Positions 43,419-51,527 of a DNA stretch of 64,000 bases are shown here, piece after piece; within the stretch, counting starts at the first letter, position 1, and each line of letters opens with the position of its first letter. The position numbers were made by a program, and so were the translations under genes. The DNA comes from Vibrio viridaestus (lineage in GTDB: Bacteria; Pseudomonadota; Gammaproteobacteria; Enterobacterales; Vibrionaceae): the NCBI RefSeq assembly GCF_003856525.1, contig NZ_RJVQ01000002.1, positions 703,532 through 767,531 on the forward strand. The letters are read 5' to 3'. The notes below the pieces were generated by a model. It saw nothing but the letters and a program-made list of their open reading frames with translations, searched no databases and was not told the DNA's origin.

Positions 43419-43730
43419 TTAGTGCTGGCGACTTAGGAAGCGTTTTGCTTCTGTTACTGTTCCGTCAGGTTGTTGCACTGAGAAAGTATAAGTGCGTGCG
43501 TTGTCATCAAAATTAGTAACGACGATACTGCCCTGATCTGATGTTTTAAGCAGTTGAGTGTTAAGGCCGTTAACTGTTACCGGAACGTTTGCAGCTGGTG
43601 CACCATTTTCAGTTACTTTGATTTGCGCTTGGTTGCTTTGAGTAAATACGTTTACATCTAGTGGCGCGGCATTAATTTGAGCTGCAAGGGCAAATGCGGA
43701 TACTGCTGCAACTGTTGCTAAAGTTTTCAT
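43419..43730 (-). CDS. Small secreted protein, tandem copy 1
   Basis: The 103-residue first copy has a signal peptide ending INA and a mature part starting APLDVNVFTQSNQAQIKV, more diverged than copies 2 and 3, but with the same core (VPVTVNGLNTQLLKTSD, FDDNARTYTFSVQQPDG) and the C-terminus KRFLSRQH. I prefer the second ATG (43730) because AGGAG then lies eight bases upstream rather than two. Its promoter lies in the long region toward the riboswitch. Confidence 0.75.
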   Translation of the reverse strand: MKTLATVAAVSAFALAAQINAAPLDVNVFTQSNQAQIKVTENGAPAANVPVTVNGLNTQLLKTSDQGSIVVTNFDDNARTYTFSVQQPDGTVTEAKRFLSRQH

Positions 43731-44097
43731 ATTCATATCTCCTAAAATTTGATTTTGTAGCGAGACGTTGTTTCGCTATGGGTTCATATTACGGCGATGA
43801 ATCTAACGGATCGAGCGCAAAAATTAGCACTGAATGTTCGAAAAATTTGAATATGAATATTTTTGAAAAATATTAACCTAATTTGAAGGTGTCACTAATC
43901 TAACGCAAAAGTAGGCGCTATATAGGCTAAAAATATAAAAAATTTACTGATGCTCATTGAGGGGTATTACTTTTAGCTAAAATTGAAACTTTTTATTTTT
44001 TTTAATGTTCAATAATTATGATTGAGTTTTTAAGAGATTGGTTGCACTTTAAAAACGATAGTAATAAAGTGTTTTCAACGCATATTTAACTAGCGTT
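43731..44097. other. AT-rich region between secreted triplet and riboswitch
   Basis: These bases hold the promoters of the secreted-protein cluster (left) and of the riboswitch transcript (right). A 60-codon plus-strand frame here has no ribosome-binding site or recognisable sequence. I see nothing else. Confidence 0.5.
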
Positions 44098-44265
44098 AAT
44101 CGACTTCGGGGCAGGGTGCAATTCCCTACCGGCGGTGATTTAGAAATGTTTATAAAACGATATTTTTAACAGCCCGCGAGCGCCTGATAGCCTTAGCTAG
44201 CAGGGTCAGCAGATCTGGTGATATTCCAGAGCCGACGGTGATAGTCCGGATGAAAGAAGATCGAA
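44098..44265 (+). ncRNA. FMN riboswitch (RFN element)
   Basis: All hallmark segments of the RFN element are present in order: CTTCGGGGCAGGGTG, CCCTACCGGCGGTGA, AGCCCGCGAGC, GATCTGGTGATATTCCAGAG, CCGACGGTGATAGTCCGG and GATGAAAGAAGATC. FMN binding should lower expression of the gene downstream, which encodes a DMT transporter. After the aptamer comes a hairpin (44273-44294), and CGCCCTG (44320-44326) can pair with CAGGGTG in the aptamer (44112-44118), a possible switching helix. Confidence 0.93.
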
Positions 44266-44272
44266 CGAAAAC

Positions 44273-44294
44273 CTCACAACTCACGTGTTGTGAG
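44273..44294 (+). promoter_or_regulatory. Expression-platform hairpin of the riboswitch
   Basis: CTCACAAC (44273-44280) pairs with GTTGTGAG (44287-44294). No U-run follows, so control may be at translation initiation rather than by termination. Confidence 0.45.
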
Positions 44295-44353
44295 CATATA
44301 CGTGTGATATTTCAATCATCGCCCTGTTCATCTTTTTACACGGAGAAATCAAG

Positions 44354-45286
44354 ATGACAGGTACATTCTTTATTATGGTAGCGTGCTTTACCTGGGCACT
44401 GGATACGTTGATTCGATATCCATTATTGAATCAAGGCTACTCAACTCTAGAAATTGTTCTGTATGAACATTTGACTTTGATATTTTTAACCGCACCTTTG
44501 CTATGGAAGTATCGGAGCAATTTTCGCCATATGAATTCAATGAGCGTTGTAAGCTTGTTTTTTATTGGTGGAATAGGATCTGCTGTTGGCACATTGGCGT
44601 TTACACAAGCCTTTCACTATCTGAATCCAACTGTGGTTATCCTGCTACAGAAATTACAGCCAATTGTAGCTATTCTTGGCGCAGCCTGGTTTTTGAAGGA
44701 GAGAATTCGAGCGTACTTTCTCTATTGGTCTGTGCTCATAATCGGTGGTAGCTTGGTGATGATGTGGCCGGACATAAGTGCTCTTTCTCTACACAATCTT
44801 CACTACAGTAATAACAGCACTGATACTTTATCTGGCTATGGTTACACATTATTAGCCGTATTTTCTTGGGGAATGGCGACTGTGTGTGGACGGTATCTAT
44901 CTGATCAGAAGATGCCAGCTAATGCGATTATGTCTGGACGGTTTGCATTCGGGTTTTTAGTGTTGCTTACTTTTTCACTATTTCAGCCTGAGCAGGTACA
45001 CGTTGTCTCATATAGTGTTGGTGGCTCCATCGCGCTGATGGCGGTAATTAGCGGTCTTCTAGGTATGGGTTTTTACTATTTAGGATTAAAAGATACGCCT
45101 GCGCATATGGCAACTTTAGCTGAAATGACGTTCCCAGTATTTGCTGCCATTATCAACTGGAGCATACTCGGTATCGAATTAAATAGTTATCAGATTATTG
45201 GTGGTTTCATACTAGTCCTGGGTAATGTCGGTTTAAGGTTGCGTTCAATCTCAAAACCAGCGACCTCTCAACTTCAGCAGGCATGA
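44354..45286 (+). CDS. ribN: RibN-type riboflavin transporter (DMT/EamA family)
   Basis: The 310-residue membrane protein has ten TM segments in two EamA repeats (FTWALDTLIRYPLL, FTQAFHYLNPTVVILLQKLQ, PIVAILGAAWFLKERI; second half FSWGMATVCGRYLSDQ). An FMN riboswitch directly upstream ties it to flavin supply; DMT proteins behind RFN elements in Rhizobium and Vibrio are the RibN riboflavin importers. The name rests on this context plus family, not on substrate-specific residues. CGGAG precedes the ATG. Confidence 0.85.
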   Translation: MTGTFFIMVACFTWALDTLIRYPLLNQGYSTLEIVLYEHLTLIFLTAPLLWKYRSNFRHMNSMSVVSLFFIGGIGSAVGTLAFTQAFHYLNPTVVILLQKLQPIVAILGAAWFLKERIRAYFLYWSVLIIGGSLVMMWPDISALSLHNLHYSNNSTDTLSGYGYTLLAVFSWGMATVCGRYLSDQKMPANAIMSGRFAFGFLVLLTFSLFQPEQVHVVSYSVGGSIALMAVISGLLGMGFYYLGLKDTPAHMATLAEMTFPVFAAIINWSILGIELNSYQIIGGFILVLGNVGLRLRSISKPATSQLQQA

Positions 45287-45418
45287 TCATATCACCTGGG
45301 TATGTGGGTGCGCACGCGTGCTCCTTACCCGGGAGATACTCAACTTTCCTCTCCTTTTCCTATCATATCCTTTCATCGATAATTCAAATTCAATGTTTTG
45401 TTCATACGTTATAAAAAT

Positions 45419-45437
45419 AATAATGATTCTCATCTTT
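45419..45437 (+). promoter_or_regulatory. Fur box
   Basis: AATAATGATTCTCATCTTT matches about 13 of 19 positions of the Fur consensus. It lies 66 bases before an iron-type ABC importer operon, so iron-repressed expression is likely. Confidence 0.65.
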
Positions 45438-45502
45438 ATTTGTATATAATCTCCATGAGATCTTACTCAACGATTGTTCAAAATTATGAATGAGAAACAA
45501 TA

Positions 45503-46603
45503 ATGAAAATAAAAATAATACAAAGGTTGTCAGCACTTTTACTTGGTTTATCTCCATTACTAAGTCATGCAGAAATAAAAACTATTCACGATGTTCTTGA
45601 TCGTGATATCAGTATTGATGTCCCCGCCCAAAGAGTGGTTCTTGGCTTTTACGCTGAAGATTATATGGCCATAGGTGGTCAGGAGTCGTTTGAACACGTT
45701 GTTGGTATTTCACGTGCAACGTGGGAGCAGTGGCGCCCAGCTAGCTGGACCTTATACACGAACAACAACCCAAAACTAAAAGAAATCCCTGACGTTGGGG
45801 AAGTTGAAGCACAAACGTTTTCCATCGAAAAAGTGATTAGTTTAGTTCCTGACGTTTTAGTTCTTGCCGATTGGCAGTATCAAGGATTGGGAAGTGATAT
45901 ACAAAGGTTAGAGAGTGCTGGTATTAAAATCATCGTAGTTGATTATAATGCCCAGACGTTACGTCGTCACTTAGCCAGCACCAGAATTATAGGAAAAATT
46001 ACCGGACAAGAAGAGCGTGCCCAACAAATCGCTCACGAATACGAAGCTGCCATTTCTTTAATACAACAACGTTTAGCGAATATTGAAACGAAACCAAAGG
46101 CTTATATTGAATTCGGTAATAAAGGACCAGCTGAATACAGTTTTACCTACGGGAAAAATATGTGGGGAGCCATGCTTGAAATGGCCGGTGCAGAGAACAT
46201 CGCTGCGCCATATGTGGAATGGTGGGGACCGATCAATCCGGAACAAGTCATTGCTTCAAAACCTGATGTGGTCTTTATCGCAGGTACGGAATCCAGTTCT
46301 GCTGCTGGAGCGATGTTAATGGGTGAAAATATTTCCCCTCAAGTCGCCAGAGAGCGATTGGCGGGGTTTGTTCAACGCCCTGGCTGGTCTGAACTACCTG
46401 CAGTTAAAACTCACCGTATCTACGGTATCTATCAGGGCGCCTCGCGATCTATCTTAGATGCAAGTATGATTCAGTACTTAGCAAAAGCGCTTTATCCCGA
46501 CACGTTTACAGATTTAAACCCTGAAGAGTCCTATTTGGCATTTTATAAAAAGTATCTGCCAGTTGAGCCACAAGGGACCTTTGCTATCAAGCTTGAAGAA
46601 TAA
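45503..46603 (+). CDS. Iron-complex ABC transporter substrate-binding protein
   Basis: The 366-residue protein has a signal peptide (ALLLGLSPLLSHAE) and a Fe(3+)-siderophore/B12 binding-protein fold: IPDVGEVEAQTFSIEKVISL, PDVLVLADWQY, GIKIIVVDYNAQTLRRHL and NPEQVIASKPDVVFIAGT. It should capture an iron chelate (or heme/B12-like ligand) in the periplasm. It is longer than FecB-type proteins (about 300). The following two genes complete the importer, and a Fur box lies upstream. Related Vibrio systems exist but the ligand is unknown here. Confidence 0.85.
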   Translation: MKIKIIQRLSALLLGLSPLLSHAEIKTIHDVLDRDISIDVPAQRVVLGFYAEDYMAIGGQESFEHVVGISRATWEQWRPASWTLYTNNNPKLKEIPDVGEVEAQTFSIEKVISLVPDVLVLADWQYQGLGSDIQRLESAGIKIIVVDYNAQTLRRHLASTRIIGKITGQEERAQQIAHEYEAAISLIQQRLANIETKPKAYIEFGNKGPAEYSFTYGKNMWGAMLEMAGAENIAAPYVEWWGPINPEQVIASKPDVVFIAGTESSSAAGAMLMGENISPQVARERLAGFVQRPGWSELPAVKTHRIYGIYQGASRSILDASMIQYLAKALYPDTFTDLNPEESYLAFYKKYLPVEPQGTFAIKLEE

Positions 46604-46621
46604 ATATCGGTCAGTAATTAT

Positions 46622-47674
46622 ATGAACTCAGAAGCTATCGCACTCGCGATCGAAAATCAGCGCAAAAGTGAGAAGAAGAGAGCCAAGGTTTTAGTTTTAA
46701 TCGGCTTGTTCTTAATGTTGTCCTTTGTCCTCGATGTCGCGATTGGACCATCAATGCTTAATGTGAGCAAAGTCATCTATGCGATTTTGAATTTTATTGG
46801 TTTAGACACACCAGTAGATACAACGACACAGGTGATTGTGACTAATTTACGCTTACCTATTGCGCTAATGGCAATTGTTGTAGGCGGTGCGTTGGGTGTT
46901 GGTGGCGCAGAAATGCAGACGCTATTGAATAACTCAATGGCGAGTCCATACACATTGGGTATGGCGGCAGCGGCTGGTTTCGGTGCTGCGCTGGTTTTGT
47001 ATCTGGGTTCCTTAGGTATTGACTCAAACTATGCGGTACCGTTGGGGGCATTTGTGTGCTGTATGCTGTCGGCATGCTTTCTCTTTGCTATGGCGATGAT
47101 GAGGCATATTACGTCAGGACAACTTATCCTTGCTGGTATCGCTCTGTTGTTTTTATTTCAGTCATTACTTTCACTGGTGCAATTCATTGCCTCTCCTGAA
47201 TTGAGTCAGCAAATCCTCTTTTGGTTGTTCGGCAGTCTTTCAAAGGCCACTTGGGTAAACTTAAGTATCACTGCACTGGTTACAACGGTGAGTATCCTCT
47301 TTTTGTTGAAGGATTCTTGGAAGTTGACAGCGCTACGCCTTGGTGAAGAAAGGGCAAAGAGTTTAGGTGTTAATGTGACAGCACTTAGATTACGAGTGCT
47401 GTTCATTGTTGCGATACTTACCGCGACAGTAACCAGTTTCGTTGGAATAATAGGCTTTGTTGGTATCGTTGCTCCCAATATCGCCAGAATGCTGGTGGGA
47501 GAAGATCAACGTTTCTTCCTGCCCCTTTCGTTCCTGATTGGCTCGTTTTTGTTGTCAAGCGCATCTGTGATGTCAAAAGTGATTGTTCCTGGGGCTCTAT
47601 TTCCTATTGGGATAGTTACTGCAATCATTGGTGTTCCGTTTTTTTTCTGGCTTATCATTTTAGGGAAACGCTAA
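46622..47674 (+). CDS. FecCD-family iron-complex ABC permease
   Basis: The 350-residue membrane protein has about ten TM segments and FecCD/BtuC motifs: TNLRLPIALMAIVVGGALGV, LLNNSMASPYTLGMAAAAGF, GIIGFVGIVAPNIARMLVGE and PGALFPIGIVTAIIGVPFFF. It should function as a homodimer since only one permease gene is present. It sits 18 bases after the binding-protein gene and two bases before the ATPase gene. Confidence 0.92.
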   Translation: MNSEAIALAIENQRKSEKKRAKVLVLIGLFLMLSFVLDVAIGPSMLNVSKVIYAILNFIGLDTPVDTTTQVIVTNLRLPIALMAIVVGGALGVGGAEMQTLLNNSMASPYTLGMAAAAGFGAALVLYLGSLGIDSNYAVPLGAFVCCMLSACFLFAMAMMRHITSGQLILAGIALLFLFQSLLSLVQFIASPELSQQILFWLFGSLSKATWVNLSITALVTTVSILFLLKDSWKLTALRLGEERAKSLGVNVTALRLRVLFIVAILTATVTSFVGIIGFVGIVAPNIARMLVGEDQRFFLPLSFLIGSFLLSSASVMSKVIVPGALFPIGIVTAIIGVPFFFWLIILGKR

Positions 47675-47675
47675 T

Positions 47676-48443
47676 ATGCTGACTGTGAGCGATCTTTATG
47701 TGCAATTAGATAAGTTGGTTCTTGCAGATAATATGAGCTTTCGCCTCAATAAGGGGGAGATTAATGTCATCATCGGTCCCAATGGTACGGGGAAAAGCAC
47801 ATTACTCAAAACCCTATTCGGTGATATAAGAGCTCAAGGTGGAACGATTCAATTTGACCAGAACTTTCTTGAACACAAGAAACTGGATCTCTGGCGGAGA
47901 GATATTGGTTATATGCCGCAAGATATTCGGCTTGATGTCGGCCTAACCGCGCTTGAAGTGGTATTGCTCGGACGCCTTGATGCATTATCGTATCGTATTG
48001 ACGAATCACTTATGTATGAAGCAATTAATGCCTTAAGTGAGCTGGGTCTGGAGCACCTTGCTAGTCAGGATGTAAGGACGCTTAGTGGTGGCCAATGTCA
48101 AATGATACTATTTGCTCAAGCACTAATGAAAAAACCGGCATTCCTAATGCTCGACGAGCCAGTCAGTGCTCTGGATTTACACTTTCAACAGGTTTTGCTC
48201 AGTCACTTAGTTAAGAATACCGCTCATTACCAATGGATCGCTTTGATGGTGTTGCATGATTTGAATCTAGCAGCTCAGTATGCAGATAATTTGATTGTGT
48301 TGAAAGAGGGAAAAGTCGTTGCGTGTGGGAAGCCCGTCGATGTGTTGACGAAAGAGCTGATTGAGGATGTATATGGTGTTCAGGCCCAAGTATCTTATGA
48401 TGCAGAAGGCATACCTTTTGTCAGAACACTAAGAGCGGCTTAA
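47676..48443 (+). CDS. Iron-complex ABC transporter ATPase
   Basis: The 255-residue protein has all ABC ATPase motifs: Walker A IIGPNGTGKSTLL, Q-loop YMPQDI, signature LSGGQCQ, Walker B AFLMLDEPVSALD and switch His in VLHDLNLA. The layout is that of FecE/BtuD-type ATPases. It energises the permease encoded just upstream. A bidirectional hairpin follows the stop codon. Confidence 0.93.
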   Translation: MLTVSDLYVQLDKLVLADNMSFRLNKGEINVIIGPNGTGKSTLLKTLFGDIRAQGGTIQFDQNFLEHKKLDLWRRDIGYMPQDIRLDVGLTALEVVLLGRLDALSYRIDESLMYEAINALSELGLEHLASQDVRTLSGGQCQMILFAQALMKKPAFLMLDEPVSALDLHFQQVLLSHLVKNTAHYQWIALMVLHDLNLAAQYADNLIVLKEGKVVACGKPVDVLTKELIEDVYGVQAQVSYDAEGIPFVRTLRAA

Positions 48444-48445
48444 AA

Positions 48446-48475
48446 ATTACGGCACATCTAAAGCAGTGCCGTAAT
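48446..48475. terminator. Bidirectional hairpin terminator
   Basis: ATTACGGCAC (48446-48455) pairs with GTGCCGTAAT (48466-48475), a perfect 10-bp stem between the ABC operon and the convergent hsp20 gene. Confidence 0.75.
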
Positions 48476-48479
48476 TTAA

Positions 48480-48905
48480 TTAATTGATTGAAATATGATG
48501 GTGTTCCTCTGCGTGCCCACGTTGCTTGGGTACAAAGACGGCTAAAACACCATCGTGATATTTCGCGTATATCTCGCGAGTATCTATATTATTTCCTAAC
48601 GAAATAATACGTTTCATGTCTCCATGAACGCGTTCCTGATGAAGAAATTTATCATTTGCTTGAGTTTCGAGTTCGCGAGAGACTTTAGCTTTAATAGTTA
48701 AAACCCCATCGTTACAATCAACAGAAATATTTTCTCTGGCAACTCCTGGCAGGTCGGCGATGATTTCATAAGCGGTTTCTTTTTCAACTACGTCGATACG
48801 TGGTTCAAGAAAGGAATCGTTGGCAAAATTATGTCGATGTGTCGGACATGCTTGATCAAACAAACGATAAACATCCGATAGTGAGTCTTCTGGTAAGATA
48901 CTCAT
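48480..48905 (-). CDS. Hsp20/alpha-crystallin small heat-shock protein
   Basis: The 141-residue protein has the alpha-crystallin domain (RIDVVEKETAYEIIADLPGV, ISVDCNDGVLTIKAK, with the AKYHDGVLAVFVPK motif) and a C-terminal I-x-I type tail (HISIN). It acts as an ATP-independent holdase. The N-terminal part is short. AGGAGATCAGT-type sequence precedes the ATG. Such genes are usually sigma-32 controlled, but I see no clear heat-shock promoter. Confidence 0.92.
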   Translation of the reverse strand: MSILPEDSLSDVYRLFDQACPTHRHNFANDSFLEPRIDVVEKETAYEIIADLPGVARENISVDCNDGVLTIKAKVSRELETQANDKFLHQERVHGDMKRIISLGNNIDTREIYAKYHDGVLAVFVPKQRGHAEEHHHISIN

Positions 48906-49072
48906 AACTGATCTCCTGTTTATCTTGCATTATCTCCCCTTAATTGTAGCAATTGGTCATAACTTGAACAGGAATATAATTTTTTACTTTACACTTTTTT
49001 CCTTTGAATTAACTGGTTATTTTTAAGCTGAATGATTTGTATTTTTTGCATATAAAAAATGGTTGTTTTGTG

Positions 49073-49633
49073 ATGATAAATTTTGAACTAGAAACTCCAA
49101 GATTGCGGATTAGGCAATGGAGAGAGGAAGATAAGTTTTCCTTAGCCAAGATGAATTCCGATCCTAATGTTATGCAATTTTTCCCGTCGATAATGACCGA
49201 ACAACAAAGTGATGCTTTGTACCAACGTATGTTTAGGTTGATTGAAAGAGGTGAACTGGGTTTTTATGCGGTTGAACTTAAAGCATCAAATCGGCTTATC
49301 GGCATGGTTGGATTACTTGAGCACGGTGAGGAAAGTGATTTACCTTTTGCTCCAGGAGTGGAAATTGGTTGGCGTTTGGCCCAAGAGTTTTGGGGCAATG
49401 GTTATGCTACAGAGGCCGCATTAGCCACTCTACAATACGCTTTTCAAACACTCGAATTTGATACGGTGTACTCTCTTACAGCTATACAAAATGCGCCTTC
49501 GAGACGAGTTATGGAGAAAATTGGCATGAGAGATTGTCATAATAACTTTGCTCATCCATCTTTGCCATTAAGTCACGCCCTGTCCGTACATTGCTTATAT
49601 ATAGTAAAAAAGGACGAGTTTATTTATTTCTAA
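49073..49633 (+). CDS. GNAT-family N-acetyltransferase (RimJ/RimL-like)
   Basis: The 186-residue protein has RimJ-type landmarks: FELETPRLRIRQWREED, KMNSDPNVMQFFPS, AQEFWGNGYATEAALATLQY with the acetyl-CoA loop, and NAPSRRVMEKIGM. It should acetylate a protein N-terminus or small amine. The ATG at 49073 is preferred over an upstream start at 49037, which would add a non-family leader. Confidence 0.85.
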   Translation: MINFELETPRLRIRQWREEDKFSLAKMNSDPNVMQFFPSIMTEQQSDALYQRMFRLIERGELGFYAVELKASNRLIGMVGLLEHGEESDLPFAPGVEIGWRLAQEFWGNGYATEAALATLQYAFQTLEFDTVYSLTAIQNAPSRRVMEKIGMRDCHNNFAHPSLPLSHALSVHCLYIVKKDEFIYF

Positions 49634-49724
49634 CTACCTCACGATCTCTTAACTCATTTTGTATTTTTTCTTATGTAAGTTGGTGAAATGCCGCTAATAC
49701 TTTATAGGTAAAAATGATTGATTA

Positions 49725-51527
49725 ATGGATTTAAATATGGGCCAGTTGTTCTCTAAACTATTTAACTCTAACGATATGACCGCACAGGCGTATCGAGAAA
49801 TTTTGCTCAAAGCATTGGATGCTGTTGTAAGTATCGATAAAAATAACTGCATTACCTTTTATAATACAGCGGCGGAAGAACTTTGGGGTTATTCACAGCA
49901 GGAAGTGTTGGGGAAGAATGTAAAGATGTTAGTCCCCAAAGTATTTCAGGCAAACCACGATAACTTCGTGAATGCTAATAGACAGGGTGGAGCAAATAAA
50001 ATAGTTGGCTCGAGTCGCGACGTCGAGATAGAAACCAAAAGTGGCGATATTGTATGGGGGCGGTTGTCGCTTACCAAGGTAAAAGTCGGTGGAGACTATG
50101 TTTATACGGCGATGATAGCGGACATTACGGCGGAGAAAGAAGCGCAGGAAAGAATTAACCAAACCCTTGAACAAGCTTTGGACGCTGTGGTCACAATTGA
50201 TGAAAACAACATGGTAACGTTTTTCAATCGCGCGGCAGAGAAGCTATGGGGTTATCAACGAAGTGAAGTCCTGGGCAAAAACGTCAAGATGCTTGTGCCA
50301 CATCAAATTCAATCAAACCATGATCATTATGTGAATAGCAACCGTGAAACGGGTGTGGATAAAATCGTTGGTACCAGTCGAGAAGTTGAGATTACCCGTA
50401 AAAATGGGTCGCACGTTTGGGGGAGTTTGTCGCTTTCCAAAGTGAACGTGGGGAAAACGATTATTTATACGGCCTTTGTTAAGGACGTGACTGTAGAACG
50501 TGAATCTCGCGAAATTATTAATCAAACACTCGAACAGGCACTGGATGCAGTGGTTACAATCGACGAAAATAATTTAGTGACGTTTTTCAATTCTGCAGCA
50601 GAAAACATGTGGGGTTATCACCGATCTGAGGTAGTTGGCCAAAATGTTAAGATGCTTGTACCAAGAATGTTTCAAAATAACCACGATGAATACGTAAATA
50701 GTAACCGTAGAACGGGACATGATAAGATCGTTGGTACTAGCCGAGAAGTGGAAATTGAGCGAAAAGATGGCTCGATTATCTGGGGTAGTCTTTCTCTCTC
50801 GAAAGTAGAACTAGCGAATAAGATAATCTATACCGCCTTTGTAAAAGACATTTCTGTAGAGCGTAGAAGCCGAGAATCGATTAACCAAACGCTAGAACAA
50901 GCATTAAACGCCGTTGTTACAATTGATCCTCATAACTTAGTGACATTCTTTAATCGGGCCGCTGAAGAGTTGTGGGGATACTCGCGAGAAGAGGTAATAG
51001 GAAAAAACGTTAAGATGCTTGTCCCTCATGCGATTCAGCCACAACACGATGACCTTGTGAATAGTAATAGAAGGACAGGTCAGGATAAGATCGTTGGTAC
51101 CCGACGTGAGGTTAAGATCGAACGAAAAGATGGTAAAACCCTCTGGGGTAGCTTGTCCTTGTCCAAAATAGAAATCGACGGTCAAATAGGCTACACCGCT
51201 TTTGTCAGAAATGTGACTGCTGAAAAGACGGCCCGCGACACAACTAACGAAGCCATGCAGGCATTAACCGAATCGAGTAACCAGATCGCTGATATTGTCT
51301 CAACCATCAATGGTATAGCCGAGCAGACTAACCTTTTATCTCTCAATGCTGCTATTGAGGCTGCCCGGGCAGGGGATCAAGGACGAGGTTTCGCCGTAGT
51401 TGCTGATGAAGTACGTAAGCTCGCGTTTCGCTCTTCTGAGTCGGCGGGAGAAATTGGGGAGCTCGTACAAAAAACGACATCCAGAATCCAGCAACTGGAA
51501 ACGGCGCTTAAGAATCTTTCTCGTTAG
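49725..51527 (+). CDS. Soluble chemoreceptor with four PAS domains and a minimal signalling tip
   Basis: The 600-residue protein has no signal peptide or TM segment. Four PAS domains start at residues 30, 151, 272 and 393 with an exact 121-residue period ([24 protein letters not shown] and NVKMLVPH recur). The C-terminal 95 residues hold only the chemoreceptor hairpin tip, [20 protein letters not shown] and [12 protein letters not shown], without long flanking helices. It could sense redox or a ligand in the cytoplasm and contact CheA/CheW. PAS domains of this kind often bind flavin or heme, but no cofactor residue is certain. Its 3' end overlaps the convergent antiporter gene by 20 bases. 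Confidence 0.88.
   Translation: MDLNMGQLFSKLFNSNDMTAQAYREILLKALDAVVSIDKNNCITFYNTAAEELWGYSQQEVLGKNVKMLVPKVFQANHDNFVNANRQGGANKIVGSSRDVEIETKSGDIVWGRLSLTKVKVGGDYVYTAMIADITAEKEAQERINQTLEQALDAVVTIDENNMVTFFNRAAEKLWGYQRSEVLGKNVKMLVPHQIQSNHDHYVNSNRETGVDKIVGTSREVEITRKNGSHVWGSLSLSKVNVGKTIIYTAFVKDVTVERESREIINQTLEQALDAVVTIDENNLVTFFNSAAENMWGYHRSEVVGQNVKMLVPRMFQNNHDEYVNSNRRTGHDKIVGTSREVEIERKDGSIIWGSLSLSKVELANKIIYTAFVKDISVERRSRESINQTLEQALNAVVTIDPHNLVTFFNRAAEELWGYSREEVIGKNVKMLVPHAIQPQHDDLVNSNRRTGQDKIVGTRREVKIERKDGKTLWGSLSLSKIEIDGQIGYTAFVRNVTAEKTARDTTNEAMQALTESSNQIADIVSTINGIAEQTNLLSLNAAIEAARAGDQGRGFAVVADEVRKLAFRSSESAGEIGELVQKTTSRIQQLETALKNLSR
49812..51263 (+). repeat. Four 363-base in-frame PAS repeats
   Basis: Repeat units begin at 49812, 50175, 50538 and 50901, each exactly 363 bases (121 codons). 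The protein copies are highly similar, with repeat 1 the most diverged (for instance SIDKNN instead of TIDENN). Confidence 0.88.

Larger units (their letters stand above)
42681..43736 (-). repeat. Tandem triplication of a secreted-protein gene
   Basis: Three genes of equal length repeat with a period of about 370 bases, including similar leaders with GAATTC and a purine-rich ribosome-binding site. The pattern is direct tandem gene duplication. Confidence 0.85.

Noticed and set aside
43694-43876. 60-codon plus-strand frame overlapping the first secreted-protein gene
   Set aside because: Overlaps the signal peptide region of a supported gene in antisense and has no ribosome-binding site.
49929-51185. 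Three similar antisense frames under the PAS receptor gene
   Set aside because: They recur only because the PAS-coding DNA is repeated; no ribosome-binding sites.
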